From the NCBI GenBank assembly GCA_016711105.1, contig JADJTO010000004.1, forward strand, positions 248,001-312,000: DNA of 64,000 nucleotides. Direction: 5' to 3'. Below, piece by piece: positions 26,001 through 35,132 of the stretch. The notes below the pieces were generated by a model that was given only the letters and a program-made list of their open reading frames with translations, was not told the origin of the DNA and searched no databases. Position numbers and translations under genes: made by a program. The first letter of the stretch is position 1, and the number at the start of each line of letters is the position of its first letter. The stretch comes from Micropruina sp. Its GTDB lineage: Bacteria > Actinomycetota > Actinomycetes > Propionibacteriales > Propionibacteriaceae.

Positions 26001-27806
26001 TGAATCCGAAGTCGTAGAGGTAAATGGTCCGGCCGCGCAGCTCCCACTGGTAGGGGCGCTCGTCGATCACTTCGATCCCCAACACCGACAGGTGTGGCAT
26101 CACCTCGGTCAGCGACATCGGGCTGGCCCGGAAGACCTTGAACCGAAGATCGGCCTGGTCGGTCTCCCAGGTCGGGGAGTAGAGGTCGTAGACCGCGTCG
26201 TCGGCCTCGCCCAGCCGGTTGGCCAACTTCAGATCCTGCACGGCAACCGCGGCCGGGAACTCCTCCTCGTAGGCGTCACTGAACTCGACCCCGCGGTCCT
26301 CGCTGGCCAGTCCAACCGCCGCGTCGTTGAAATCGTCATCCCAGCTGCGAACCGCGGCCTCGATCCGTGCCTGCAGACTCGGTACGTCCACCTCGGTCAG
26401 CAAGGGCTCTCCGTCGGGTCGCTTGATCACCACGAACAGCCGGGCCAGGACCGACTCGGTCACGGCCCCTGGTACTCCAACGACTCCCCACCCACGGCGT
26501 CCATCAGCATCTTCTGGACGCGGAGCCGCACCTCCGTGGTGTACCGGTCCCGGGGCATGTAGACCGTGCAGGACAAGAAGCGACCGTAGGTCCCGCGCCG
26601 GACGAACAACCGCACCTGGCGCCGTTCCCGGAACTGAGCGATCGTGTCCAGGATGGGGAAAAGTTGCTCGACCGGGGCTTGGAAGAGCTCATCGCGCGGG
26701 TAGGTGTTGATCACCTGCCACATGGCGTGACCACCGTAGGAGCGCGGGTCGAAGCCTGACAGCTGCATCAGCTTGGCAGCCTTCGCGGCCAAGACAGGGA
26801 TCCGCGACACGGTTTCGTTGTAGGCAGCGGCGGAGAGCAATCCCAGGAAGCGCCGCTCACCGACGATGGTGCCGTGCTGGTCGAAGATCCGCACTCCGAG
26901 GTAGTCGAGATAGACCGGCCGGTGAACCCGTGATCGTTGGGAGTCTTTGGTCATCACGACGAGCGAGTGATCGCCCTCAACCGGCACAGCATGGAAGCTG
27001 GTCTGATCCCCCGCGTCCCCGCGCAGAATGCCCAGTCCGGTGCCTGGCACGGTTCGGTAGCTGCCCTCGGCGAACCGGTACTCGCGATAGCCCAGGAACA
27101 CGAAGTGCTGATGGCTGAGCCATTCCAACAGATCGGTGCTCACCCGCACCTCGTGCGGACTGACCGGCTGCAGGCTGTTGTTCAACAACTCGATCGTCTG
27201 GAGCATGGCCGTCTTCATGGGTTGCCAGTCGGCCACGGCCACCTGCACCAGCTCCAGGCTTTCCCCGAGCACCGTCGCCAGATCGTCGGCCAACTCGACG
27301 GCGGAGCTACCGAGCGGCGGAAAGGCCTCAATGCTGATCCAGGACTCATTGTCCCCGCCGGTCGCGCCGCCTCCTGTGGTGACGGCCAGCAGCTCTCCGT
27401 CGGCGCCCCGCGTCCCCTTCAGCTGCGGGTGGAACAGCGCCCGGATCGTCCATTCCCGTTTGGTCAGTTCCATGCTGACCGTGTCCACCAGGAAGGGCTT
27501 GTCAGAGGTGACGATCTGGATCACGGTCGATCCGCCTCGATCCTCGGCCTGGGGCGGAGTCACGGCGAGGCGGGTCTCCTCCGACCCTCTGCGCTCGCCC
27601 AGGGCCAAGTGCGCGCCCAGCAGCGTCGCGAGTTGGTCCGGGTCGCGCGGCAGCAGGTCTTCGTCCGCGACATGGGCCATGTAGGCCCGCACGAATCCTG
27701 CATACCGCTCAGGCTCAACCGGCGTCTCCAGCCCAGGCTGGAGGTGCGCCAGCGTGTCGATGAACGCCTGGCGCGGCGAGTTGATCTGATCAACGCTGAT
27801 CGTCAC
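23026..27806 (-). CDS. gdh: Large NAD-specific glutamate dehydrogenase, GDH-180 type (frame broken by one base)
   Basis: About 1,593 residues in two overlapping frames (27806-26460 and 26463-23026) that join at the plus-strand CCCC run 26466-26469; restoring one G gives a continuous ...LEYQGAVTESVLARL reading. The combined length fits the single-chain 180-kDa NAD-GDH family, which deaminates glutamate to 2-oxoglutarate. The N-terminal third carries ACT-like regulatory regions; the catalytic core in the second part has the glutamate-binding Lys in PVGAKGGFVPQRL and conserved GGLRWSDRKEDFRTE and DLRYP segments, followed by a long C-terminal helical domain. The start is GTG at 27806. A true two-gene split with a 4-bp overlap is possible but less likely given the other indels. 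Confidence 0.9.
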
Positions 27807-27958
27807 GAGCTTTCCCTTCGGAGCACCCTTGTCTGAAGCACCCTATCCCTGAGCGGGCCAGACCGCGCTGCGCGGCACAGACCCGGGCCGATCACGGCTG
27901 CGCCGAGCAAGGCTGGCGTGACGCGCGCAAGCCGCGATCACTGTGCACAATAGGCGCC

Positions 27959-28435
27959 ATGAGAATCAGCGCCACGAACGACTTCGCCGCCGACCCGGAC
28001 GCCGTCCATGCCATGTTCACCGATGAGAGCTTTCTCGCAGGGGTGTGCACGGCTACCGGCGCGCTGTCCCACACGGTCACCAGCGACGGCTCCATCACCT
28101 CCACCGAGCGTGCGCTGCCGACCCCCTCGATGGTGGAGAAGTTCGCCGGCCCGACCCTGACCCTGACCGAGACGCTGACCTGGTCGCCCCGCCAAACCGA
28201 CGGTGCCCGCGACGGGCGCCTTGAGCTCACCGTGGCCGGACTGCCGGTCACCCTCACCGCCGACGTGACGCTCGCACCAGCCGGTCTCGGCACCACGGTG
28301 GTGTACGCCGGCAACCTCGTGGTCGACATCCCCTGGCTGGGCCGCAAGCTGGAGGAGGCAGCAGCCCCGGTGCTGACCGACGCGTTGAACACCCAGCAGC
28401 GCGTCGGCGAGGAGTACCTGGCCGAGAGCGCCTAG
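27959..28435 (+). CDS. DUF2505 family (SRPBCC-like) protein
   Basis: A 158-residue protein of the actinobacterial DUF2505 family, which adopts a START/Bet v1-like SRPBCC fold with a hydrophobic ligand cavity. It opens MRISATNDFAADPDAVHAMF, the recognisable N-terminal strand and helix, and includes the LPTPSMVEKFAG and DIPWLGRKLEEAAAP segments typical of the family. The biological ligand is unknown. It has no signal peptide, is divergent from the glutamate dehydrogenase gene, and converges with pruA (stop-to-stop gap 5 bp). The ATG directly follows the promoter-like CACAATAGGCGCC stretch. Confidence 0.85.
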   Translation: MRISATNDFAADPDAVHAMFTDESFLAGVCTATGALSHTVTSDGSITSTERALPTPSMVEKFAGPTLTLTETLTWSPRQTDGARDGRLELTVAGLPVTLTADVTLAPAGLGTTVVYAGNLVVDIPWLGRKLEEAAAPVLTDALNTQQRVGEEYLAESA

Positions 28436-28440
28436 CCAGG

Positions 28441-30085
28441 TCAGCGGCCGTCCTCGGCGGGCAGCATGTGCGGGTAGCCGGTCGAGTTGGCGGCACCATC
28501 GTCTCCTTGATGACGCGGGGGCTGGCCCAGCGGATCAGGTTCCACATCGACCCGGCCTTGTCGTTCGTCCCGGAGGCGCGGGCCCCGCCGAACGGCTGCT
28601 GTCCGACGACGGCGCCGGTGGGCTTGTCGTTGATGTAGAAGTTGCCGGCGGTCTGGCGGAGCGCGTGGCTGGCCTTCAGGACGGCCTGACGATCGGTCGC
28701 CAGCACGGCGCCGGTCAACGCGTACGGCGAGGCTTGATCGACCACGGCGAGCACCTGGTCGAAGTCGGCGTCGTCGTAGACATGGACGCCCAGGATCGGG
28801 CCGAAGTACTCGGTTCGGAAGATGTCTTGCTTGGGGTTGTCGGAGGTGATGATCGTCGGACGGATGTACCAGCCCTCCGACTTGTCGTAGCGGCCGCCGG
28901 CGACGATGTCGGCATCCCCAGAGTGCCGGGCCTGCTCGATCGCGCCGCTGAGCCGGTCGAAGGCCCGCTCGTCGATCACCGCTGAGGTGAAGTTCGAGAA
29001 GTCCCGGACGTCGCCCACCGCGAGCGCCTCAGTCTGCTCGATCAGGTCGGCTGACACCTTGTTCCACAGACTCTTGGGCAGGTAGGCCCGGGAGGCCGCC
29101 GAGCACTTCTGCCCGGAGTACTCGAAGGCGCCGCGGATCAGCGCGGTGACCACCATGTCGGGGTCGGCGCTGGAGTGGGCCAGGACGAAGTCCTTACCAC
29201 CGGTCTCCCCCACGATCCGCGGGTAGGAGCGGTAGTTGGCGATATTGTTGCCGACCTGGGCCCACAACTGCTGGAACACCCGGGTCGAACCGGTGAAGTG
29301 GATCCCGGCCAAGTCGGGGTGCGCCAGGGCGATGTCGGAGACCTCCTTGCCGTGTCCCGGGACGAGGTTGATCACCCCGCGAGGAAGCCCGGCGGCTTCG
29401 AGCACGTCCATGATCACGTGCGCGGACAGCTGTTGGGTCACGCTCGGCTTCCACAGCACGGGGTTGCCCATAAGGGCGGCCGAGGTGGGCAGGTTGCCGG
29501 CGATGGCGGTGAAGTTGAACGGCGTGATCGCGTAGACGAAGCCGCCGAGCGGGCGGTAGTCCATCCGGTTCCAGAACCCGGGGGCGTTGAGCGGCTGCTC
29601 GCTGTGGATCTGTTGGGCGAAGGCGACGTTGAAGCGCAGGAAGTCGACCAGCTCGCAGGCGGAGTCGATCTCCGCTTGCTGGGCGGTCTTGGCCTGGCCG
29701 AGCATGGTGGCCGCGTTGATCCGAGCCCGGTAGGGCCCGGCGATCAGGTCGGCGGCCCTGAGGAAGACGCTGGCTCGCTCATCGAAGGGCAGGTCTGCCC
29801 AGGCCGGTGCGGCCGCCAGGGCACCGTCAATGGCTTGGCTGGCATCGGCGTGGGTCGCCTGCCGCGTGATCCCCAGTACGTGGGCATGGTCGGCGGGCAT
29901 CGTGACCGCGAGTTCGGCTCCACCGCCGAGGCGACGCTCACTCCCGAAGACACCGGTCAGCTCGATCGGGTCGGCGGCGGCCTGCGCGTTCAACTCGGCT
30001 TTCAGAGCGGCCCGCTCGGGGCTCCTGGGGCGTAACTCTTGACCGGTTCGTTGACGGGGGTGGGAACCTTGGTGATCGCGTCCAT
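28441..30085 (-). CDS. pruA: L-glutamate gamma-semialdehyde dehydrogenase (PruA; frame broken twice)
   Basis: About 548 residues once two missing bases are restored: one in the plus-strand GGGG at 30027-30030 and one near 28485-28492. The first frame starts MDAITKVPTPVNEPVKSYAP (ATG 30085), the middle frame holds nearly the whole aldehyde dehydrogenase, and the end reads YPHMLPAEDGR. The catalytic Cys is in SGQKCSAASRAYLP and the general-base Glu in VGETGGKDFV; PFNFTAIAGNLP and GGARASGTNDKAGS are typical of type II P5C dehydrogenases. The enzyme oxidises proline-derived P5C/glutamate semialdehyde to glutamate, linking to the glutamate dehydrogenase nearby. No prodh gene is in this window. It converges with the DUF2505 gene. 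Confidence 0.92.
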
Positions 30086-30192
30086 GACAGAACGATATCT
30101 CACGCGCACCAGGCGACCATGGCGCGAGAATAGGTCCTTCCCGGTCCTCGAAGCGAGAGAATATTGTGCCCATCGCCCATAAAACCACCCGA

Positions 30193-30996
30193 TCAACCGG
30201 CTTTGGCGGCCTCTTCCCGGCGCTTCTTGGCCGCTTCCACCGACGCCCGCAGCGCCGCGACCAGATCCACAACGTCCGCCTCGCGGGGAGCCTCCTGCGT
30301 CTCGTCGGGCACAGGGATGCCACTGAGCTTGGCCGCGACCACCTGCTCCAACGCTTCCCGGTAGACATCCGAGAACTGACTGGGGTCGAACTCGCCAGTC
30401 AGTTGGTCGATGAACATCCTGGCCATGGCCACTTCGGCGTCCGAAACCCGGACCTCCCCGGCGGGTGCGGCGAACGATCCGTCGCGCAACTCATCAGGCC
30501 ACAACATCGTGTGCAACACCAGCAGGTCACCCTTGGGTCGGATGAGCGCCAGCGACTCGCGAGAGCGAAGTGCCACCTTGACCACTGCCGCCTTGCCGGC
30601 TTCGGCCAACGCTTGACGGAGCAGCACGTAAGGCTTGCCACCCGAGGCGTCGGGCTCCAGGAAGTAGGTCTTTTCGAAGTACGTCGGGTCCACGTCCTCG
30701 GCATCCACGAACTGGACCACCTCAACCGCCTTGGCCGTGGGCAGCGGCAGATTCTCGAAGTCCTCGCGCTCCAGGATCGCGACCCGCCCATCGGCGGTCT
30801 CATAGCCCTTGGCGATCTCACTGAACGGGATCTCCTTGCCGCACTCCTCGCAGACCCGCTTGTACTTGATCCGACCGCCGTCGGCTGGGTGGACCTGACG
30901 GAAGCTGATGTCCTTGGTTTCAGTGGCCCCGTAGACCTTGATCGGGATCGTTACCAACCCGAAGGAGATCGCTCCCTTCCAGATGGATCTGGGCAT
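30193..30996 (-). CDS. ku: Ku, non-homologous end-joining DNA end-binding protein
   Basis: A 267-residue bacterial Ku homodimer subunit that encircles broken DNA ends and recruits LigD activities. The sequence opens with the signature MPRSIWKGAISFGLVTIPIK; VCEECGKEIPFSEIAKGYE is the Zn-hook remnant and FVDAEDVDPTYFEKTYFLEP the diagnostic dimer-ring segment. A Lys-rich C-terminal tail (EAAKKRREEAAKAG) is the usual flexible DNA-binding extension. ATG 30996 is chosen by this N-terminal match, with GAGGGG upstream. A stand-alone LigD-type polymerase is at 326-1252; no NHEJ ligase is seen in the window. Confidence 0.95.
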   Translation of the reverse strand: MPRSIWKGAISFGLVTIPIKVYGATETKDISFRQVHPADGGRIKYKRVCEECGKEIPFSEIAKGYETADGRVAILEREDFENLPLPTAKAVEVVQFVDAEDVDPTYFEKTYFLEPDASGGKPYVLLRQALAEAGKAAVVKVALRSRESLALIRPKGDLLVLHTMLWPDELRDGSFAAPAGEVRVSDAEVAMARMFIDQLTGEFDPSQFSDVYREALEQVVAAKLSGIPVPDETQEAPREADVVDLVAALRASVEAAKKRREEAAKAG

Positions 30997-31028
30997 GTGG
31001 TCATCCCCTCGCTCGTGGTGCCGGTGAG

Positions 31029-31484
31029 TCAGACAAGGGTGCCCCATTCTGTCGGCGCATGCCACAGTAAGTCCCCGGCGCTCAACAACTCCTGCGCCTG
31101 CGGATCGTCCCACGCTTGCTCCAACTCGACGCCTGCCAGCCCCCGAGCCACCCGGGACGCCGCGGCAGCATCTCCTTCGGCAAACAGCGAACCGACCGCC
31201 GACCAAGGCAACGGCCCAACCCTCAGCGCACCGAAGGCCGCGGGCTCACCGGGCTGGGTGTCGCCGGCCTCGGCCACCGCGATCAACCGGAGTCCGTAGT
31301 CAAGCAAGCCGGCCAAGCCCGCCGCCTGAAGCGCGGTGTACTCGGCCTCCTCATCGGTGGGGTCGGTGAACCCGAAGGCGTCCAATAGGTCCGCGGTGAC
31401 GCCGAAGCCCAACCGTGACTCACCCGTCCCGTCCTTGACCCAGGCGGACAACGCGTCCGGCCGCATCGGGATGAAGACCAACAT
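31029..31484 (-). CDS. DUF6912-like hypothetical protein
   Basis: A 151-residue protein that resembles actinobacterial DUF6912-family proteins: it begins MLVFIPMRPDALSAWV, has the helical EEAEYTALQAAGLAGLL segment, and ends LLWHAPTEWGTLV. No function is known for such proteins and I see no catalytic motif. It lies between the WS/DGAT-like gene (overlap of one base with its stop) and Ku on the same strand, so all three may be co-transcribed. Family assignment is by resemblance and tentative. Confidence 0.6.
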   Translation of the reverse strand: MLVFIPMRPDALSAWVKDGTGESRLGFGVTADLLDAFGFTDPTDEEAEYTALQAAGLAGLLDYGLRLIAVAEAGDTQPGEPAAFGALRVGPLPWSAVGSLFAEGDAAAASRVARGLAGVELEQAWDDPQAQELLSAGDLLWHAPTEWGTLV

Positions 31485-32734
31485 CAGGCCTCCCCGGTGA
31501 GCCGAGCCAGCTCCTCGCCGACGTTGCGGGCGAAGTGCGGCAACGGATGAATGGCCGTGGCCGCGATGGTCACCTTGCCCCGGTAGCTGGTGATCCCGAT
31601 GCTGATCTGTTGGCTGTCCACGGTGGAGAGAACCTGGTAGCTGCCGATCACCTCAGCCTCACCGAGGAAGCGGGTGTGGGTCGGGCCCGGCACGTTGACG
31701 ATCAGAGCCTCATGCGGTCGACCCGCCACGATCAGGCCGGCCGCCAGAGTGTGGATCGTGGGCGGAGCAAACCCTGCCAGGTCGATCAGTTCCCGGGCTG
31801 GCACGGTGCTCTCCGCATCGCTGCCGGCTTGGGTCAGACTGGCCAGCGCGGCGAGCCGCTCGGCTCCCCGGGGCGCGGTGACCGGCAGGGAGATGAACTG
31901 AGCCGACAGGCGGCAGCCGATCGCGCTCGTCCGCTCCTCATCGGCGACCGCCAGCGGCACCAGCGCAACCAGATCCCGCAGAGGCTCGCTGCCGTCGAGT
32001 TGCCACCCACGAACTCCTGCGGTGGCGATGCTCAGCAGCACGTCGTGGGTCGTCCCGCCGTGACGGTGTTTGGCTCGCTCGACCAACGCCAGCTCCACCT
32101 CAGCCCCGGCGACGTAGCGGGGGACCTGTGTGGCCTGCGCGTTCCGCGCCGCGGATTCGGCCATCCCACTCAGCCCGGCCGCTGCCTCGCGCAGCGTCCG
32201 CAGTGGATCGCTCAACGCCCCGAAGACCGACCCCAAGCCCGGCTCATCGGCCGGCGTCGGAGTCCATTGCGGTGCCGGTCCGACGATGGGGTCGGGTAGA
32301 TCGTCCAAGAGTTCCTGCAACAGGTGGACGTTGTCGACACCGTCGATCAGGGCGGGGTGGACGCGGACCACCAAGGCGACCCGCCGTCCACCCAGGCCGG
32401 AAACCAGGGTGGCGTCCCAGAGCGGGTGCAGCCGGTCGAGCGGACGACCCAACTCGGCCGACACCCACTCCTCCAGCGGTGACCCGGGCTGGAGCGTGAC
32501 CTCTCGAAGGTGCCCGGCGATCCGAAATCCGGTGTCATCGGTCCAGCTTTGGACGCCGGTGCCGCTGACCTGTTGCCGAAAGCGCGGCGCATAACCGATC
32601 CGCTCGGCGATGCGCATCGCCAGCTCGTCTCGGGAGATCGGACGGTCAAGGATCAGAACGGCGACGACATGCCACGGTTGGACAGCCTGGTCCCTGGCTA
32701 ACAGCAGGGCCTCGGACAACGTCAGGGCGGACAT
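31484..32734 (-). CDS. WS/DGAT-like acyltransferase with altered HHxxxDG motif
   Basis: A 416-residue protein of the wax-ester synthase/diacylglycerol acyltransferase family, a condensation-domain-like fold that transfers acyl groups from acyl-CoA to fatty alcohol or diacylglycerol. N-terminal LTLSEALLLARD, the WDATLVSGLGGRRVALVVRVHPALIDG region split as two conserved blocks, and C-terminal VNVPGPTHTRFLGEAEV (the NVPGP motif) define the family. Notably the catalytic motif reads HPALIDG: the first His of HHxxxDG is kept in place of HH as His-Pro, so catalysis may be impaired or the specificity different. AGGAGG precedes ATG 32734. It overlaps the DUF6912-like gene downstream. Confidence 0.85.
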   Translation of the reverse strand: MSALTLSEALLLARDQAVQPWHVVAVLILDRPISRDELAMRIAERIGYAPRFRQQVSGTGVQSWTDDTGFRIAGHLREVTLQPGSPLEEWVSAELGRPLDRLHPLWDATLVSGLGGRRVALVVRVHPALIDGVDNVHLLQELLDDLPDPIVGPAPQWTPTPADEPGLGSVFGALSDPLRTLREAAAGLSGMAESAARNAQATQVPRYVAGAEVELALVERAKHRHGGTTHDVLLSIATAGVRGWQLDGSEPLRDLVALVPLAVADEERTSAIGCRLSAQFISLPVTAPRGAERLAALASLTQAGSDAESTVPARELIDLAGFAPPTIHTLAAGLIVAGRPHEALIVNVPGPTHTRFLGEAEVIGSYQVLSTVDSQQISIGITSYRGKVTIAATAIHPLPHFARNVGEELARLTGEA

Positions 32735-32819
32735 CGCCCTCCTCTCGCTATGGGGCGCTCCCCAGCTTAGGTGGCACGACAGATGCAAGAATCGAGCGGT
32801 ACCCGACCAAGGACCCTCG

Positions 32820-33233
32820 ATGATTCTCCGCGCCCTCCCACTCGCTGCGCTGTTGCTGGCCGGCTGCACCGCCGCGCCCGCGCTGTCACAGACAGCGGGG
32901 AACCCGGCTGTGACCGCACCGGTGACCGTCACCAGCCCCAGCACCTCGATCGGCCCCACCGGCCCGCCCGGCGCTCGGGTGATCGACATCGTGCTCAAGG
33001 CAGGCCGCGCAACTCCCAACGGCGCCCGGGTCGACCTGCGCAAGGGTGAGCACTTTGTGTTGTCCATCACCTCCGACCACGACGACGAAGTCCACGTGCA
33101 CGGGTTCGACACCACGATTCCGGTCAAGGCCGGGAAGGCTGTGACCCGCGTCCTGCTGGCCGATCGAACGGGTCGATTCGAGGTGGAGTCGCACAGCCCT
33201 GCCCTGGTCCTGGTGATTCTTCAGATCCGGTGA
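32820..33233 (+). CDS. Cupredoxin-like lipoprotein
   Basis: A 137-residue exported lipoprotein. MILRALPLAALLLAGC ends in a classical lipobox LAGC; Cys16 would be lipidated. After a Thr/Pro/Ser linker, the C-terminal 90 residues have the beta-sandwich pattern of cupredoxin-like domains (VDLRKGEHFVLSITSDHDDE, VHVHGFDTTIPVKAGKA, FEVESHS), with His residues in HVHGFD and ESHS but no evident Cys ligand, so a complete type 1 copper site is doubtful. The next gene starts inside its stop codon (GTGA overlap), implying co-translation with a polytopic membrane protein. The long upstream frame from 32610 overlaps the divergent DGAT gene and is rejected. Confidence 0.8.
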   Translation: MILRALPLAALLLAGCTAAPALSQTAGNPAVTAPVTVTSPSTSIGPTGPPGARVIDIVLKAGRATPNGARVDLRKGEHFVLSITSDHDDEVHVHGFDTTIPVKAGKAVTRVLLADRTGRFEVESHSPALVLVILQIR

Positions 33234-34534
33234 CCCCGCTGCTCCTCCCGCTGCACGGTTTGGGCGGACGCCAAGACCTGCCGCTGCCTTTCGAGTTCGT
33301 GCTGATCGGGGCTGCCGCCGCCCTTGCGGTCTCCTTTGCGGTGTTGCTGGCTGCCTGGCCTTCGCCACGCTTCGGGGAGCCGTCCGGCCGTCCGCTGCCC
33401 CGGCTGACCAGGCTGGTGGACGCCCCGCTGACGCTCTGGGTGGGCCGAGTCATGGTTGGCGGCCTGTACGGGCTGATCGCCGCGGCGTTGCTGCTGGGAC
33501 AGGACCGGATCACCAATCCCGCCTTCGGCTTCGTGTACGTGTGGGTGTGGGTGGGCATCGTCCCGATCTCGTTGCTGGCCGGCCGAGTGTGGCGGACGCT
33601 CAACCCGCCGCGCAGCCTGGCTCAGGTGGTCACGTGGCTGACCCGCCGACCCGACGGCCTCCGGCCGCTCAGCGAGCAGGCCTGGCATCGCCTGGGATTG
33701 CTACCCGCCGCGCTTGGCCTGCTCGGCTTCACCTGGCTGGAACTTGTTCAACCCGACAACAACACCCTGCGGGTCGTGGGCGCCTGGGTGTTGGCCTGGC
33801 TGGTGGTCCTGCTGGGAGGAGTGGCCCTCGTCGGAGACCGCTGGATCGCCGCAGCCGATCCTTTCGAGGTCTTTGCCGACACCATCGCGCGACTGTCGCC
33901 GTGGCAACGGATCGGCGGGGAACTGCAGCTGGTGAATCCACTGCGTCACGTGGCCACCACCCCGAACCGGGTGGGCACGGCGTCCGTCACCGCCGTGCTG
34001 CTGGGGGGGACGGCGTACGACAGCTTCTCGAACACGAGCTGGTGGATCGCGGCGGTGCAGACCTCGACCGCGCCGCCCGCGCTGTGGCAGACCACGGGGC
34101 TGCTGGCCATGGTGGCCGCCGTCGGGATCAGTTTCGGCCTGGCCGGGTTGGCTTTGGGTCGGGGCATGACCAATCGTTTGGCCGCGGGGCTGATTCCCAT
34201 CGTGGCCGGCTACAGCATCGCCCACTACCTCAGCCTGCTGGTGATCGAAGGCCAGCGCACCCTGATCGGGTTGTCCGACCCGCTCGGCTTGGGCTGGAAC
34301 CTGTTCGGCACGGCCGAGCTCGGCGTGTACACCGGAATCTTCGACCATCCCGAAGTGACGGCCCTGATCCAGCTAGGGGCCATCCTGGTCGGCCATCTGA
34401 TCGGGGTACTGATTACCCACGAGGTGGCGGTCAGCGCATCACCCAAGGGGCGTGCGGCCCTGACTCAGGTACCCCTGCTGGCCTTGATGATCGGATACAC
34501 CACGGCCGGATTGCTGCTGCTCTTTTCGCCGTAA
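33230..34534 (+). CDS. Polytopic membrane protein coupled to the cupredoxin lipoprotein
   Basis: A 434-residue integral membrane protein with roughly ten to twelve hydrophobic segments (for example FVLIGAAAALAVSFAVLLAA near 24-43 and VVGAWVLAWLVVLLGGVALV near 180-200). It matches a widespread uncharacterised actinobacterial family that is often auto-annotated as fenitrothion hydrolase without good basis. GTG start at 33230 overlaps the lipoprotein stop by four bases. Intramembrane His/Trp (FVYVWVWVGIVP, AGYSIAHYLS, GHLIGVLITHE) could bind metal. The pairing suggests copper handling or a membrane redox function (inference). Confidence 0.8.
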   Translation: MTPLLLPLHGLGGRQDLPLPFEFVLIGAAAALAVSFAVLLAAWPSPRFGEPSGRPLPRLTRLVDAPLTLWVGRVMVGGLYGLIAAALLLGQDRITNPAFGFVYVWVWVGIVPISLLAGRVWRTLNPPRSLAQVVTWLTRRPDGLRPLSEQAWHRLGLLPAALGLLGFTWLELVQPDNNTLRVVGAWVLAWLVVLLGGVALVGDRWIAAADPFEVFADTIARLSPWQRIGGELQLVNPLRHVATTPNRVGTASVTAVLLGGTAYDSFSNTSWWIAAVQTSTAPPALWQTTGLLAMVAAVGISFGLAGLALGRGMTNRLAAGLIPIVAGYSIAHYLSLLVIEGQRTLIGLSDPLGLGWNLFGTAELGVYTGIFDHPEVTALIQLGAILVGHLIGVLITHEVAVSASPKGRAALTQVPLLALMIGYTTAGLLLLFSP

Positions 34535-34552
34535 GTGAGGCTTTTGCCAAAG

Positions 34553-34561
34553 TTGTCCACA
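34553..34561 (+). promoter_or_regulatory. DnaA-box-like 9-mer
   Basis: TTGTCCACA, which is identical to the actinobacterial DnaA-box consensus, lies in the relatively AT-rich 103-bp gap between the membrane-protein gene and the Rv3235-family gene. It is flanked by inverted CAAAGT/ACTTTG elements (34547-34552 and 34577-34582 or so). Single boxes also occur by chance; this is not an origin. Confidence 0.35.
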
Positions 34562-34637
34562 GATTCTCACAGACGACTTTGTTTGTCACCACTACTTGTA
34601 GCAAAGTTAAGGCGCCACGAGTCAGGAGACCAGCGCG

Positions 34638-35123
34638 ATGCATCCGATCCAAGCCGATCGTCACCCGATCCCCCTCGTGTTGCCCTCCGCCCAGCGAACG
34701 GTCACGCCCACCTTGCTCGCTCCCGCCGCCCAGCCCACCCTGCCCTGGCCGATCGTGCCCGAGGTGATCGCGGCCGCCGATGGTGTTCCCACTGCCGCCC
34801 GGCAGCAAGCGGCGGCCATGATGGTGGCGATCGCCGAGGTGTTGCGAGGTCACCGGTCGGCCGAGCAACTGCAGCGTTGGGCGACCCCGGCTGTGATCCG
34901 GGTACTCAGCGATCTGCAGGCGTCCCGCGCCGGGGCTGGTGTCGCCCTCAGCACGCTTCGGGTGCAGGCGCCGCGGGATGACGTGATTGAGATCGCCGCC
35001 CGGCTGACCTTGGGCGGGAAGTCGGTCGCTCTTGCCGCCCGGATGGACCGACGCGGAGATTCCTGGCAGTGCACCGGGCTGGAGATCGCCTTGAGCGGTG
35101 CGGCCGTGTACCGAGCTGGCTGA
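34638..35123 (+). CDS. Rv3235-family protein
   Basis: A 161-residue protein resembling the actinobacterial Rv3235 family (DUF6459-like). The Pro-rich first 40 residues are probably disordered. The conserved domain starts at about 50 (AARQQAAAMMVAIAEVLRGHRSA), followed by QLQRWATPAVIRVL and a beta-rich C-terminal part. No function is established. It follows an AT-rich gap containing a DnaA-box-like site, and ATG 34638 has AGGAGACC upstream. It converges with recG (stop gap about 9 bp). Confidence 0.75.
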   Translation: MHPIQADRHPIPLVLPSAQRTVTPTLLAPAAQPTLPWPIVPEVIAAADGVPTAARQQAAAMMVAIAEVLRGHRSAEQLQRWATPAVIRVLSDLQASRAGAGVALSTLRVQAPRDDVIEIAARLTLGGKSVALAARMDRRGDSWQCTGLEIALSGAAVYRAG

Positions 35124-35132
35124 GCCAGGGGT

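Noticed and set aside
33230..34534. Fenitrothion hydrolase function for the polytopic membrane protein
   Set aside because: This label circulates for the family but there is no hydrolase motif; the protein is nearly all transmembrane helices.
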